Part shown: piece by piece, positions 23,124-33,969 of the stretch
How positions within the stretch are numbered: the first letter of the stretch is position 1
Layout: the number at the start of each line of letters is the position of its first letter
Assembly: GCA_024220505.1 (NCBI GenBank)
Contig: JAKZZE010000004.1
Coordinates: forward strand, 806,001 to 870,000
DNA length: 64,000 bases
Direction: 5' to 3'
Origin: Rhizopus arrhizus
Lineage: Eukaryota; Mucoromycota; Mucoromycetes; Mucorales; Rhizopodaceae
Made by a program: the position numbers and the translations under genes
Notes under the pieces: model-generated
What the model saw: only the letters and a program-made list of their open reading frames with translations
Told to the model about the DNA's origin: nothing
Database searches by the model: none

Positions 23124-23571
23124 TTTGTTGTCCAGCGACATTGTTGTCGGTCGACATAAACAATAAGCCACGCCTTTTTTATATAAATAAGATGCATATT
23201 TTTAACCAAAATAACAGACATTCAATAAATCAAATCTTCTCACGCTTAAAAAGCAATCTTTTCTTATTGGGTCACAATTACCTTTTCTTTTCTTTTTCTT
23301 TTACTTATTCTTTCTGATCTGATACCTGAGTTATCACGAATCAAGAAAGATTCCTTTTATTTTTATCTTTTATAAAATAATCTTACTCTTAACCTTATTG
23401 ATCTATAAAGATCTGGTGGTCACTACTTAAAACCAAATTACTCTATCAAAAGAACTGTTAAACGTTCAATCAAGTTAATCAAACTCAAGTCATTCAAGGC
23501 TTCTAACCTCAAAGTAAACAAATATACATCACTTTAATACAATCCAAATCCCAAATACTAACAAGTTACAT
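23124..23571 (+). repeat. Probable solo LTR (gypsy-like)
   Basis: Sequence with LTR-like features: a TATATAAATA box near 23180, ATTCAATAAATC near 23222, the shared motif AGATCTGGTGGTCACTAC near 23410 that also marks the LTRs at 48 and 55 kb, and an ACAAGTTACA end. The left edge (TGTTGTC... near 23124 or 23142) is uncertain and I found no clear target duplication. It abuts the next gene at 23579. Confidence 0.6.
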
Positions 23572-23578
23572 TATAGTA

Positions 23579-24805
23579 ATGAAGAAAACACCCATTATCA
23601 ATTTTTCGTCGGAGGATCCTTTCATTGGATATTTCAAGCATGCTTCTCTTTCTGAATAAGGATTTGATTCCTATAAAAAGTATCTTATTGAAACAAGTAG
23701 AGTAACGCCAAGATTGAGCAATATGTATGCGAAGTATCGACTTTGTTTACGCAATTTGTCACAGTTAAAAGATTTATCGGTGGAAAAACAGCTGGTCGTT
23801 GCTAATTTGATAAAAGAATTTGTAATTACAATCTTTAATCTTAAAAGCTGATATACTTTATTCATTCATTTTATTCTGCGATTGGAACATCCAAGCACAA
23901 GAACATGAAGAACAACAATCGAGTACTAACACAAACAAGAAGCAGAAGGTTGTGGAGGAGGAGGCTAATAAAACATCAGCAAAAAACTCTGCATCGAGTC
24001 CCTCTAGTGATGTTTCACAGTCGTATTCAAATACTTTAGCCAATATCTGGCCAGTTTGGTCCGATTTCCTTCATTTATTTCTCACCAAAGATGAAAAAGA
24101 TACAGACATAAACAATTACAGGTAAAACGAAATTTAGTGGCCATAAAAAAAGCCATTAATTTTTTTTTTTTTTTTTTAGTTTGGAATACTTAGGCATAGT
24201 CCAACTAGGAAATAGACAAACAAGGGCTAGTTATCCAAAAGATCTGGTGACTATGTCAAACAAGCTTTTAGGGGTAACTAAACAAGATGTTTTCTCAAAA
24301 TTTGGCTCATTCTTCAGTGACATTTTCCTTGCTCTTGTAAGTTGACCAAAAGCTGTATTTTGACGATATCAACTGGAAGAAGTACTTGACCGATGAAGAG
24401 ATTGATGAAATTGAAAATTTTAAGATGAAACAACTAGTTGAATTACCTCCTAATGTTAACGAGTATATTGAATCTTTGCAAAAATCTACTGATGCTATCT
24501 CATTAAAAAGACAATTAACTCAAGAATTGGTGTGTCCTGCTTCTGACTGGATACGAAATACTCTTTTAGAGTATTTAAAGTTATTTAAATGCAATTATTT
24601 ACCCTTGACGGACCAATCAGAAGGAGATGTTCTCCGTAGAGTTTGGTTCTTTTTGGACACTGTATTTGATAATTCCAAAATTAGCTGTAGAGGGTTAGTA
24701 CACATATATATCTAACTTTGACGACTTTTATGCATGTACTAACTGTTTCCTGCTCTATATACTTTAGTGGCGAAAAGTCGAGTAAGTCGTCTGCTGCGAA
24801 CAATT
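23579..24805 (+). pseudogene. Member A of an unrecognised multi-copy gene family, broken
   Basis: The N-terminal block MKKTPIINFSSEDPFIGYFK is interrupted by an in-frame TAA at 23657-23659. It then continues (GFDSYKKYLIETSRVTPRL ... LIKEF) to a second stop. Later exons encode EQQSSTNTNKKQK, SNTLANIWPVWSDFLHL, SLEYLGIVQLGNRQTRASY, the block DEEIDEIENFKMKQLVELPP, and YLPLTDQSEGDVLRRVWFFL. Consensus introns lie at about 24121-24179 and 24693-24766 (branch TACTAAC). The C-terminal third found in member B is missing: frame ends at AANN-stop near 24805. The first ATG is only a few bases after a solo LTR, so the 5' end may be lost or LTR-driven. Family function unknown. Confidence 0.6.
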
Positions 24806-26411
24806 AGCTGATTGCATCATTGATTCATATGACAATACCACATCATTGTTTGTATACAAGACAGCTTGGTGTAGCAGAATTGCAAAAGTACTAAATGATT
24901 TAAATATTAAATATGTAAGCTTGTTTTCAGTAAAAAGTTTCCAAACCATTCATTTTCATTTCTTAGGGCAAAGCTAAATCTAATTGGGAATATATTGCCA
25001 TGGCAATTAATGACAAAAGACTTGGTCTTAGTCACTATGCACCCCAATCAGATAGAAATACCAATATCAATAGCAGTGATTCATCACGCACAACAACAAC
25101 AGCAACATCAACAGCAGCATCGTCAGGTTCAGAATCTTCCAATACTACAAAGCAATTAAAGCTTTGTTCAGATGACAAAGAGAAGATCAGGAACTTGTTT
25201 GACAGCTTAGATGAGAGCAAGATGTGGAAGTTGTCAACTGGTACTATTGTCGAAGAGAAGATGAAGGAGTTCGCTTTGAATTGTATTTATGAGCAGTAAG
25301 TATTGCGCAATATTTCTATAGATACATACTAATGGGTACTTTTTTCTAGCCCAGTGCACTCAATGATAATTGACTTGAGTGATATCAAGTGGAAAAAGTA
25401 TTTGACTGCTGAAGAGATTAACGAAGTTAGAACATTTAAGCAAAAAGAATTAGTTGGATTACCCTCTGAAGTCGAAGATTATTTCGAATCATTAAAAAAA
25501 TCCATTGATTCTGTTGCATTAAAAACTCAATTGACTGAAGATTTAGACTGTTCTGCTTGTTCATGGATTAAACGTACTCTCTTGGAATATTTGAACCTCT
25601 TCAAATGCAATTATTTACCCTTGACGGACCAATCAGAAGGAGATGTTCTCCGTAGAGTTTGGTTCTTTTTGGACACTGTATTTGATAATTCCAAAATTAG
25701 CTGTAGAGGGTTAGTACACATATATATCTAATTTTGACGACTTTTATGCATGTACTAACTGTTTCCTGCTCTATATACTTTAGTGGTGAAAAGTCGAGTA
25801 AGTCGTCTGCTGCAACCAGAAATAATGAGAGAGCGATAGCAGGAGAAGAGAAAATGGAGAGAAAATTGATTGGAAGAAAAGTAGACTTGTTGTTTCAGCG
25901 CCAAAACTTAGAATATGGATGTTCCGAGTGTGGTAGATATGAAGATCAGACGAAGGAGTTATACGATGGTTCGTTTAAAATGGTGAAGGTACTGAAAGAC
26001 ATGTTGTACAATTTGCATACAACAGCGCCAAATTCAGTACGTGAATTTATTCTTGTTGGGTTTCTCATGTTCGGTAAGTGATGATTTACATAATCTTTAC
26101 ATTTGTCGATGTATTAACTGTTAGTGTTGGTAAATCTTCCTGTAGAGAACAAATTTTCCCTGATTTTATGTGATTCACCAACGGGATATGTTACTCGAAT
26201 TAATCGTATAGCTCCTTTGTTTTTACCTGAAGAGCCTGATGATATTTGTATTAAATTGTTACCAATGTTGAAGCTTGCTTATCAAGCAAGATTAACCATG
26301 GAAAGAACAAATGAAATAGTAAGAAGAAGCGCACCAGAAGTAGAAGTTGTATCAGAATTTATACCACCATGCTTCAATGCTGGAAAGAGAAAAAGAAGTA
26401 ATGAAGATTAA
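24798..26411 (+). CDS. Member B of the same family, C-terminus complete, start unclear
   Basis: Exons encode EQLADCIIDSYDNTTSLFVY, GKAKSNWEYIAMAINDKRLG, a Ser/Thr-rich linker, and SDIKWKKYLTAEEINEVRTF. The segment YLPLTDQSEGDVLRRVWFFL is shared nearly identically with member A. After an intron (TACTAAC branch) come GEKSSKSS, GRKVDLLFQRQNLEYGCSE, and the last exon VNLPVENKFSLILCDSPTGY to a basic end KRKRSNED. The R-x-D-x(8)-E-x-G-x-x-E spacing resembles a PD-(D/E)XK nuclease core, which is inference only. The 5' part begins abruptly at the duplication junction near 24800 with no clear ATG, so the gene may be a truncated duplicate. Confidence 0.55.
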
Positions 26412-27421
26412 GCAAGTAGTTAGTTAAAGTTATCATTTTTTTATCGCATGTTATACCCTTTTTTTAATTATTAAATTCATGTATTAACCAGTTTCTATTT
26501 GTAAAAAAAAAGTACATTTTACAATTTATTTAAGTCTATTCTTTTCATCTATGTATATTTTAAAAACAAGGATCCTCATAGGCGTACGGTAAAGTATTTA
26601 TTATATTTCGATTGTAGACTACTGATAAACACACAGCGAATAGAAATGATTATAATTGATAGCAATAGAATCCAAATATCTCGATCACAAATAAATTAAC
26701 CAGACAGTAACTTCATTCTAATTTAAAGTATATTTTTTTTATTAGCTTTATTTTACCTACACAGTACAATGTCTTTCTTAGCTTCAAAGCAATAAAAGCT
26801 TCTACTAACAGGAGTAACCACGCGAAGGTGAAGACAGCTCTACTCCCAAAAGGGTAAAGGGTTAATTGTATTACGATACATCCAGACGGGCCGTTTGGAT
26901 ACGCCTGGTAGTCTTTTCACGGATTAACAATTAACAAGAAAAAAAAAAGGGATAGTCTTGATACACGGGCAATGATAATACTCGTATATAAATATTAAAT
27001 ATAATTAAAAAGAGAATAAAGAAAAAAAAAGAGAATCTATAATACGCGTACTTTCAAGTACCGATAGAGAATCTGTGACGTAGGCACTAATTTTTTTTTT
27101 TTTTTTTGTATGCGTAGGCACTAATTTGGCATGCACTTACTATTAAATTCTGGGTTTTATTTTATTTTTTGTATTTTTTTTAAAATTTTATGGCAATGAG
27201 CATGTAGCAACGAAGTGTGCAATGTTGCCCGAGCCAGTTATGAATGTAAGAGAATAAAAAACCTTCTTAGGGGACAAGAAGGGAAAAAAGAGAAAGAAAA
27301 GGAAAAAGAAAAGAGCAAATTATTTGAAATATGAATAAATATAAGAGGAGGAAGAAAGAGAAAGTAAATAGAGACAGAAATTCAATACAAACCAGATCAA
27401 GTATCAGAAATACTCACACTA
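26412..27421. other. Intergenic, LINE 3' side
   Basis: AT-rich sequence. A GTAGGCACTAATTT motif occurs twice (about 27079 and 27114), separated by a T run. Purine-rich stretch 27267-27320. This may include the 3' untranslated part of the LINE on the minus strand. No gene seen. Confidence 0.4.
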
Positions 27422-28404
27422 TTACTTGGATAACCAATTCAACAGCTTGACACCAGGATCAACAGGAGGAGGAGGGCATTCATCATGAAAATAATAATCC
27501 AGTTCATGGAGAATCGTACATAGGATAGGCCATAGAATAAACCAGCTATGAGAATCTGTAGGACGAGGTTTATGTAATGTTAGCAAATTAAGAAGGAAAG
27601 AGATTGGATCTTCAATTGAGCGAGGCAAGTACAGACGATGATGAACATGTAGACAGTCAAAAGCATGTCGACGACTCCAATTATGATAAGGATGGAAGAT
27701 GCATTCTTTAGGTTTACCACCAGGTAGCCAACCAAGATGCCAGCGAAGAACACGACTACGTTCAGAACAAGTCATCGGTAACCAAAGGATAGGATACACT
27801 TGGATAGTAGGACGAGTAGAGGATAACAGGATGGAATCAGAGTTATTACATAGATTTTGAAATTGATCAGCTAAGAATTTGGTGTGAAGAGAGAGAAATT
27901 TCTTTTTATCTAAAGTATCAAGAATTGGTCCACAGAGAGATTTCCACATTGGAGCATTAGCCAGTTTGTACCAGTGAGAGCGGCTAGTTGAAGATTGAAT
28001 ATATGGCAGCAGATGAGCAAGAAGAGTATCATGAGGTAAATGAGTACTACGAAAAAGATACTGGGCTTGAAGGACTGCAACACGAGTTCGCATCGATGGG
28101 AGATTGACCAGATGAAGCATGACTTGAACTGAAGACCTAGAATGACCGCCGAAGATACGCCTAATACATTGGTTTTGGAAAGTATCAAGTGGATGGATAA
28201 ATTTAGTTGTGAGAGGACTAATCGCAAGACCATAATCTAATTGAGCACGGACCATTTGGCTGTAAAAACGACATGCTAATAAAGGTGGAAAACCTTTAGA
28301 ATTGAGACCAATAGCAGCAAGTTGGTTCATTGTGAGAGATGCCTTATTGATATTGTGTTGAATCATAACAGGATAGTCTAGTAGTCCACCAGGTTTGATA
28401 GGTA
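27422..28404 (-). pseudogene. LINE (non-LTR retrotransposon) ORF2 C-terminus
   Basis: About 330 codons of a non-LTR retrotransposon polyprotein after the RT active site: YSQMVRAQLDYGLAISPL, NQCIRRIFGG, LRWHLGWLPGG, then a Cys/His knuckle-like ECIFHPYHNWSRRHAFDC. It is continuous with the RT piece at 28744-28930 once a 334-bp insertion is disregarded. 5' truncation is typical for LINEs. The tail CPPPPVDPGVKLLNWLSK ends at 27422. Confidence 0.8.
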
Positions 28405-28738
28405 TGTGGTATTTACACATGTAATAAAGTAATAATGTAAATTACTACGAGCAATGATCATCCAAATTGGGAATATCGGACATTGTATTATGCCACCTCA
28501 AATAACAAGTTCTTGGATCAGGATTGATAGTTACTTCTTTATAAAAAGTTGTCAAACAATACCAATCCTATAAATAATTTATCATCTAATATCAATAATC
28601 ATATACTGTGACTACTATTATTTAGCCGTGAATAGAAAAGTATAAATACCTTCATATTTTTAACTTGAATAAAGGACTTATTTTTATATTTATTGATTGA
28701 CTTAGTACTTTTTTATATTATAAACCCTAAATATCACA
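28405..28738. repeat. Solo LTR inserted in the LINE
   Basis: 334 bp beginning TGTGGTATTTACAC and ending AAATATCACA (TG...CA). It is flanked by a perfect 5-bp duplication AGGTA at 28400-28404 and 28739-28743. It carries TATAAATA near 28649 and AATAAAG near 28669. The LINE reading frame resumes across the site when one AGGTA is counted (YLGIP then IKPGG). The TATA box before the AATAAAG signal suggests plus orientation. Confidence 0.88.
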
Positions 28739-28945
28739 AGGTATACCCAGGTATGAGAAAGAGGATTCTTTGGGGATAGTAGTACCATATAATTGATAAG
28801 TTTTAACATCACTAGTAGGATCAACTATGACACATTTTAACGGGTTCCATCGATAGTCTAGGGAGAAACTATGAGCTTCACATTTGTGCAGTAAAGAAGT
28901 GAGGTTCTCAGGATGCCGATGAGATATACAGTGAAATCCGAAAAT
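28739..28945 (-). pseudogene. LINE RT segment upstream of the solo LTR
   Basis: Minus-strand frame reading ENLTSLLHKCEAHSFSLDYR then RWNPLKCVIVDP and FSYLGIP. This is the stretch that follows the YADD box in LINE reverse transcriptases. Homology fades near 28945. Confidence 0.7.
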
Positions 28946-29127
28946 GGAGAAGGGTAAGCTGATAAATAAACATAGTGAGCTATGTGTAAAAGTCGCTCTT
29001 AGTTAAACAAGAATTCTTCCCCTCACAAATAACAATCTCAGACCATCCTACCGAAGACACCCTATTTCGACGAGATTTAGGAACATTTCTACTTAAAAGA
29101 AACACTGGACAGACCGCTTTTAACCAA

Positions 29128-29250
29128 TAGTTACAAACAATCTCTGGATCAACTGCTTACTCTATGCTGATGATGTGGTTCTCATTGCAGCTCCTGAGGT
29201 TATGCCAAAGTTGCTCATGAGAGCTGAGATTGACTTTTCATTTCAAAATA
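29128..29250 (+). pseudogene. LINE RT fragment with YADD box, opposite strand
   Basis: Plus-strand frame WINCLLYADDVVLIAAPEVM then PKLLMRAE contains the RT catalytic YADD. Its orientation is opposite to the adjacent LINE fragment, so it is a separate insertion or an inverted piece. Confidence 0.6.
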
Positions 29251-29261
29251 TAGCAATCTTG

Positions 29262-29690
29262 TTTCGATTCATATTCAATTCAAGATCCAATGTGAACTTG
29301 TGTTGGTAAGCCTGTGTTTAATTAGTAAAAGATTAATTCCCATCTAATGCTCTCATTTAGGGAACGGCCTTTTGCAACAAATAAGGGCAATACAGAAAAG
29401 ATGGTCCGAACTGATTTTTTACTTTATACCAGCAATCAAGAGCTAGGATGTGGAGAAGTAAAGCTCAATTGCGCTAATGAGCGATTAGAGGAAGAAGACC
29501 GAGCCCGTTTAGGGGAGAGTTTAAAACAACAATTGCATTATCGGATTAAGCAGGCAAAATCCACGAGAGAATTCCGAGTATTTGGCGTGTTTATAGTTGA
29601 TAATATCATTGAACTGTATTGTAGCTCTTTTTCTAAAGAAAACGGATACAGTTTTACTTTATTGAAAAAGATAACTCTTCCTACCTTAAT
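29262..29690 (+). pseudogene. Nuclease-like fragment related to the 24-26 kb family
   Basis: After a plausible intron (GTAAGC at 29309 to TTTAG at 29360) the frame reads GERP-like WERPFATNKGN, then VRTDFLLYTSNQELGCGEVK and SLKQQLHYRIKQAKSTREFR. The order (GE[RK]x, [R]xDxLx, ExGxxE) parallels member B at 25.8 kb. The D...GEVK arrangement would fit a PD-(D/E)XK active site, by inference. The homologous stretch stops where transposase sequence begins (about 29690), so the open frame to 29760 is chimeric. Confidence 0.5.
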
Positions 29691-30092
29691 GAAGATGGTC
29701 CAAAAGGCACAACAGCTGGTCATTGCATGCGATTCTTGCGAGAAACCTTGGATATTTTAGACAAGTATGACCAAATGAGGGGGTATTATTTCATTATGGA
29801 TAATGCACCAATTCATAAACAAATAAAAGATATTCTCAATGAGAGAAATAAAGACTATAAGTGTGTGTATCTTCCCCCATATTCGCCAGAGCTCAATCCC
29901 ATCGAGCAATTTTGGGCATTAGTTAAACGTAAAGTTAGACGTCAAAAGCTCAAAGATACCGAAACCCTACAAGAAAGAATTGTTGATGCTGCGAATGACG
30001 TTCCTATTCAACATCTTGAAAATATAATTCAACATTCAAAGAACCAAGTTGATAATTGCTTATTTAAAATAGAGTGTGAAATGATTTTCTAA
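29691..30092 (+). pseudogene. C-terminal fragment of mariner/IS630-type transposase
   Basis: Frame starting within EDGPKGTTAGHCMRFLRETL, then GYYFIMDNAPIH (second catalytic Asp retained) and LPPYSPELNPIEQFWALVKR (catalytic Glu retained), ending at 30092. The DNA-binding part and first Asp are missing, so the fragment cannot act alone. It overlaps out of frame with the end of the preceding ORF. Confidence 0.8.
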
Positions 30093-30943
30093 CAATCTAC
30101 GAAATGAACTTCAAACAACCAGTGAATTTTATTTGGTAAGTCCCCCAATTTTTATTTGAAAGTCCGTATTTTTTGTTATAAAATCCTCACATTGGGAGTG
30201 GAACGACTGTAGCTTATCTTTTAGTTTAGTTTGTGTGTGTGTTTTTTTAAAAGGAATCAAATTCAATGCCGAAGTGGATATATAAATTATCCAAATTACT
30301 CCCCCCAAGTGTTGTCAAAAATTCGGCAAGCAAATAGCCGCTTTCATTGGTTCATGGAAAAATGAAATGTTTATTTTGTCTACTATTCTTTTATAGAGCA
30401 TGTTACTACGAATGCATTATATGGCTAGAGTTTTGAATACAAAAATAACGTATTTGCACACTACTTTTTTTGCAGCAATCTTTAGTGAATAAAATTGGGA
30501 TGATCAATACTTAAAATCCGATTTTTGAGAATGGCATGAGCGTTTTTTTTTTTTTTTCTGCACAGACTTTGTTGAAATATGCTCACGATGATTTATTTTC
30601 GAGACAACAGCAAAAACGATCGAGAATAAAAGTACTACATTATAATTTGTGCTACTGTAAAACAGTAGCACAGCCCACGTTTTGAGAAATTACGTTAGTA
30701 CAACACAATATTGTGCCTCATTTATCAAAAGATGCTTCAATATTTATCTGTTGCACAGCTAGACATTTAAGACATTTGTAGCAAAGTAGTGTTTTTAATT
30801 GAAAGAAGAGAGAGAGAGAGAGAGAAAATAAAATAAATGCAAATTATTAAAGCTGTTTACCCAATGAGAAAAGAGCTGTGTATATATACATATAATAGTG
30901 AAAGGTGCTGTATATATAATTGCTAAATTGTGAGTTTGTCTGT
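30093..30943. other. Intergenic
   Basis: AT-rich, with a (AG)n microsatellite at about 30809-30825 and the TATATA-rich tract near 30880-30920. Probably includes the 3' region of the bHLH gene. No other gene seen. Confidence 0.5.
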
Positions 30944-32064
30944 TTACATGTTTGGCATGCTATACATGTTTTCTAATGCTTGCTTTTGGAGTACACCCTC
31001 TTGAAACCTATGTTGATTGTTTAAGTAAAGATAAAATTCAATGGTTTTAAAGACAAAGCTTACTTTCGAAGCTGTTCATTTTCATGAACTATTCTCTCCA
31101 ATTCTGATAAGATAGAAGTTTGAGTATCTTTGAGATGTTGAATATGTTGGACAGCTATGTTAAAGAGTTAAGTATAAGATAAATTTACGTCATGAGAAAT
31201 ACGAAATATGCAACTTACTGCGATGCAATAAAGCCACTTTGCTCATTTTCTTGTTCAAGCAAGTAGGTAGTTCATTTCTTAATTCTTCAAAGCCATCTTT
31301 AATTTGAGCTCTTCGTTTTTGCTCTGATTGAATATGGATTTGTCTTCGAATCTCTGAAGCAGATAATCCGTTTCTACGCACATAAATGAATAAAATGAGT
31401 TTGTACAACATTAATAATGAACTGTACTTACTGGTTTGGTTCTTCATCCGAGTGGTCTTCTTCCTTTTTGCCTTTGTCGGTATGCTTCTTACGATTAGGT
31501 CCACTGCCTGTGGACTGCTCATAAGTTTCCTTGGAATATTGTAAGAATTCGGGATAGAAAGATTCTGGCAAGGACGTAGCTTTTGCAAAAGCTTCATTCA
31601 AATACTCAACGGAGGAAGAAGACATGGTAGAAGCAGTGGTAGTAGAGGAAGAAGAAGCAACCAGTATAGGTGGTTCTTGAATCACCATTGAAGAAGGAGA
31701 GATTGTCACCCGACTACTGGATGACGCTGCAAATGACTGTTGGTTAGGAGCAGTATCATATAAATAAGCATCAGTAGATCTTGATTGTGCGGCTGTTGTT
31801 GCCAATGGAGACATATAGAATGTACTGTCTGTTTCAAATAAATTGGAGAAAGAATGTAAATTAGTATGCGTGGATTTTATGTATTTATGTGTATATACCT
31901 GTATAGGCTATAGATTGGCCCGGAATGTCAAGCTTAGCAACAGAAGGACAAGTATTAAAGTTGCCTCGATAGTTGCCAGTGTTAGCCGCAGCAGATGTAG
32001 TTGAATTATTATCCATGCTACTATTAGACACTGAAGTGTTTTTCAAAATAGGCTGCTGAGTCAT
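30944..32064 (-). CDS. bHLH transcription factor
   Basis: Starts ATG at 32064 (MTQQPILKNTSVSNSSMDNN). A Ser/Thr-rich disordered N-terminus, a Lys/acidic linker, then the bHLH: basic region RRQIHIQSEQKRRAQIKDGF with the His-Glu-Arg pattern of E-box (CACGTG) binders, helix 1 FEELRNELP, loop, helix 2 KVALLHRTVQHIQHL and a short leucine-zipper-like tail LSELERIVHENEQLRK. Introns fall before the basic region (31377-31434) and within helix 2. A donor GTAAGC overlaps the apparent stop. Splicing to the acceptor ACATAG near 31008 adds FQEGVLQKQALENMYSMPNM and moves the stop to 30944-30946. Nuclear DNA-binding regulator, target genes unknown. Confidence 0.82.
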
Positions 32065-33969
32065 TTTTTAAGGATATATATATGATGTATGTCGATAAAT
32101 GCGATGCCTTTTATAAAAATAAAAATAAAAAAAACGGAAAATTGATCTACGGATTGATATTGGTTAAAATGGTAGGGTATTGATGTTAACAAAATATGTT
32201 TAAAGAATATAAGGAGCGTATGAGAGCAAATAAAGCATCAACTTGTTAAAAAAAAAGTTCAAAGAAAAAAGAAATAAAAAGAAGATATTTTGAGATTCTC
32301 AACTTAAATACAATTGCAAAGACAGAATAACTTATTTTTGGAAACAGCATTTATTAATGTGATAAAAATCAGTGTTACAAAACTTGGTAAAATCAAATTA
32401 CATTCACGTCGTACAGGCTTCACTATCTTTCCTTCTTGTTCTTGTGTCTTTTTTTCTCATTATGTCTGTTTTTTCTTTGGACATTGCAGCATTTAAATTA
32501 AAGAAAGGAGTACGACAAGAAGAGTACAATTAAGGAGACATGCTGAAAATAAAAATAAGAGTGAAAATAGAGGACATATTATCATGACCTTATTCATATA
32601 ATGTTACAATATAATTATGCTATATGGTATACATACAAGGACACATATATTCATCATTAAACTCTATTAGATGAACTTACAAATTATAAAAGATAACTCG
32701 GAAAGTAATAGATAAATCAAAAAGGGATCTTACCATTTTTCTCCACTGTACCTTTTTCTTTCTGTAAGTAACTGTATTACTTTATACTCAATCAAAGCAG
32801 AATGAAAGACTGACAAAGTTGAAAGCATGTGCACTTAATTTCTTTCTAATACATTTACATGATCCGATTTCAGCTGAAATTTTGTGTTGTATTTATGTGC
32901 ATATTCACATATACTGATGCTGAGTAAACATTATATCACCCCTCAAAGAAGCTAATGCATATCCTATGATCACAAAAGCTCTTTACTTTATATTCTCTTC
33001 TAGCTTTTGTTTGTAAACTTCACTTTATCCTACCAAACCGTCTTTAACATTTACTGTTATCAAAAGCCAAATTGATATGTATTTGCTTTCACAGATAATA
33101 GAGTTACTATATTGAATACTCAATATAATATATGCATGGTCATGAAAGTTATTATCAATGCTCACTATGCTTATTTTTATTTCTTTTTGTCGTATCATTG
33201 GCAACTACACACAGTCAACTCTATGACTTCCTTAACCAGAAGCCTCTATATGCTTTAATGTAATCATGATGAGTATAAATCAGAAAAGCGGCGCAAATAA
33301 TTATTTCCGCTTTACAAAAGTGTCATTTTTGCTCTCACATGTCATATTTGTTATAAAGACCTAATTTTTCTTTTCTTAGTATGACAAGATCCAACTTCTG
33401 CACTTGGTCATTAATCTTTTGAACATTAAACTCCGTTTAAATATAAGAGCTTACATGATTCTAAGAAATTGTTTTTTTTTTTTTTACAGCCAACAAAAGA
33501 AGAAAGAATACAGTACTCATACTTAATGATACTTGTTTCCATGAAAAATTTGAATTTCAAGATAAGAAGCACATAATTATAAATAACTACGTCAGAGCCA
33601 TCAAAAAATCTAAACGTAACCAATGGAATTTATTATCATATGAAAATGAAATTTTAAGATTTATAAAGTAACATTTATGATTCTTGATAAAAAGTCCTTT
33701 ATGAATTCTTTTATCCATCTCGAATCAAAGAGGCTTAATAAATTGAAACAATCGAATAAGATATTACATGTAACAGTGATTGGTATTTTGCTGTCTCAGG
33801 TCATAAAAAACTGCGGGGTAACAAACCTATTTTTGCTGACAATCATAAATTTCTAATGACTAAGTGAAAATATGAAAATTTGAAAATCTGATTAAAGAAA
33901 AGAAATATAAGCACTGCTTTTTTTCTTAATTTACTTTTTTATTTTTTACATCTATCTTCACATAAAACC
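32065..33969. other. Divergent intergenic region
   Basis: 1.9 kb between bHLH (minus) and acyl-CoA oxidase (plus), AT-rich, no ORF with recognisable motif. Must contain both promoters. I see no transposon or RNA gene. Confidence 0.5.

Noticed and set aside
13750..30190. GAGGATTTTAT near 13760 and ATAAAATCCTC near 30180 as shared mariner inverted ends
   Set aside because: The motif orientation relative to the two transposase fragments is inconsistent with terminal inverted repeats.
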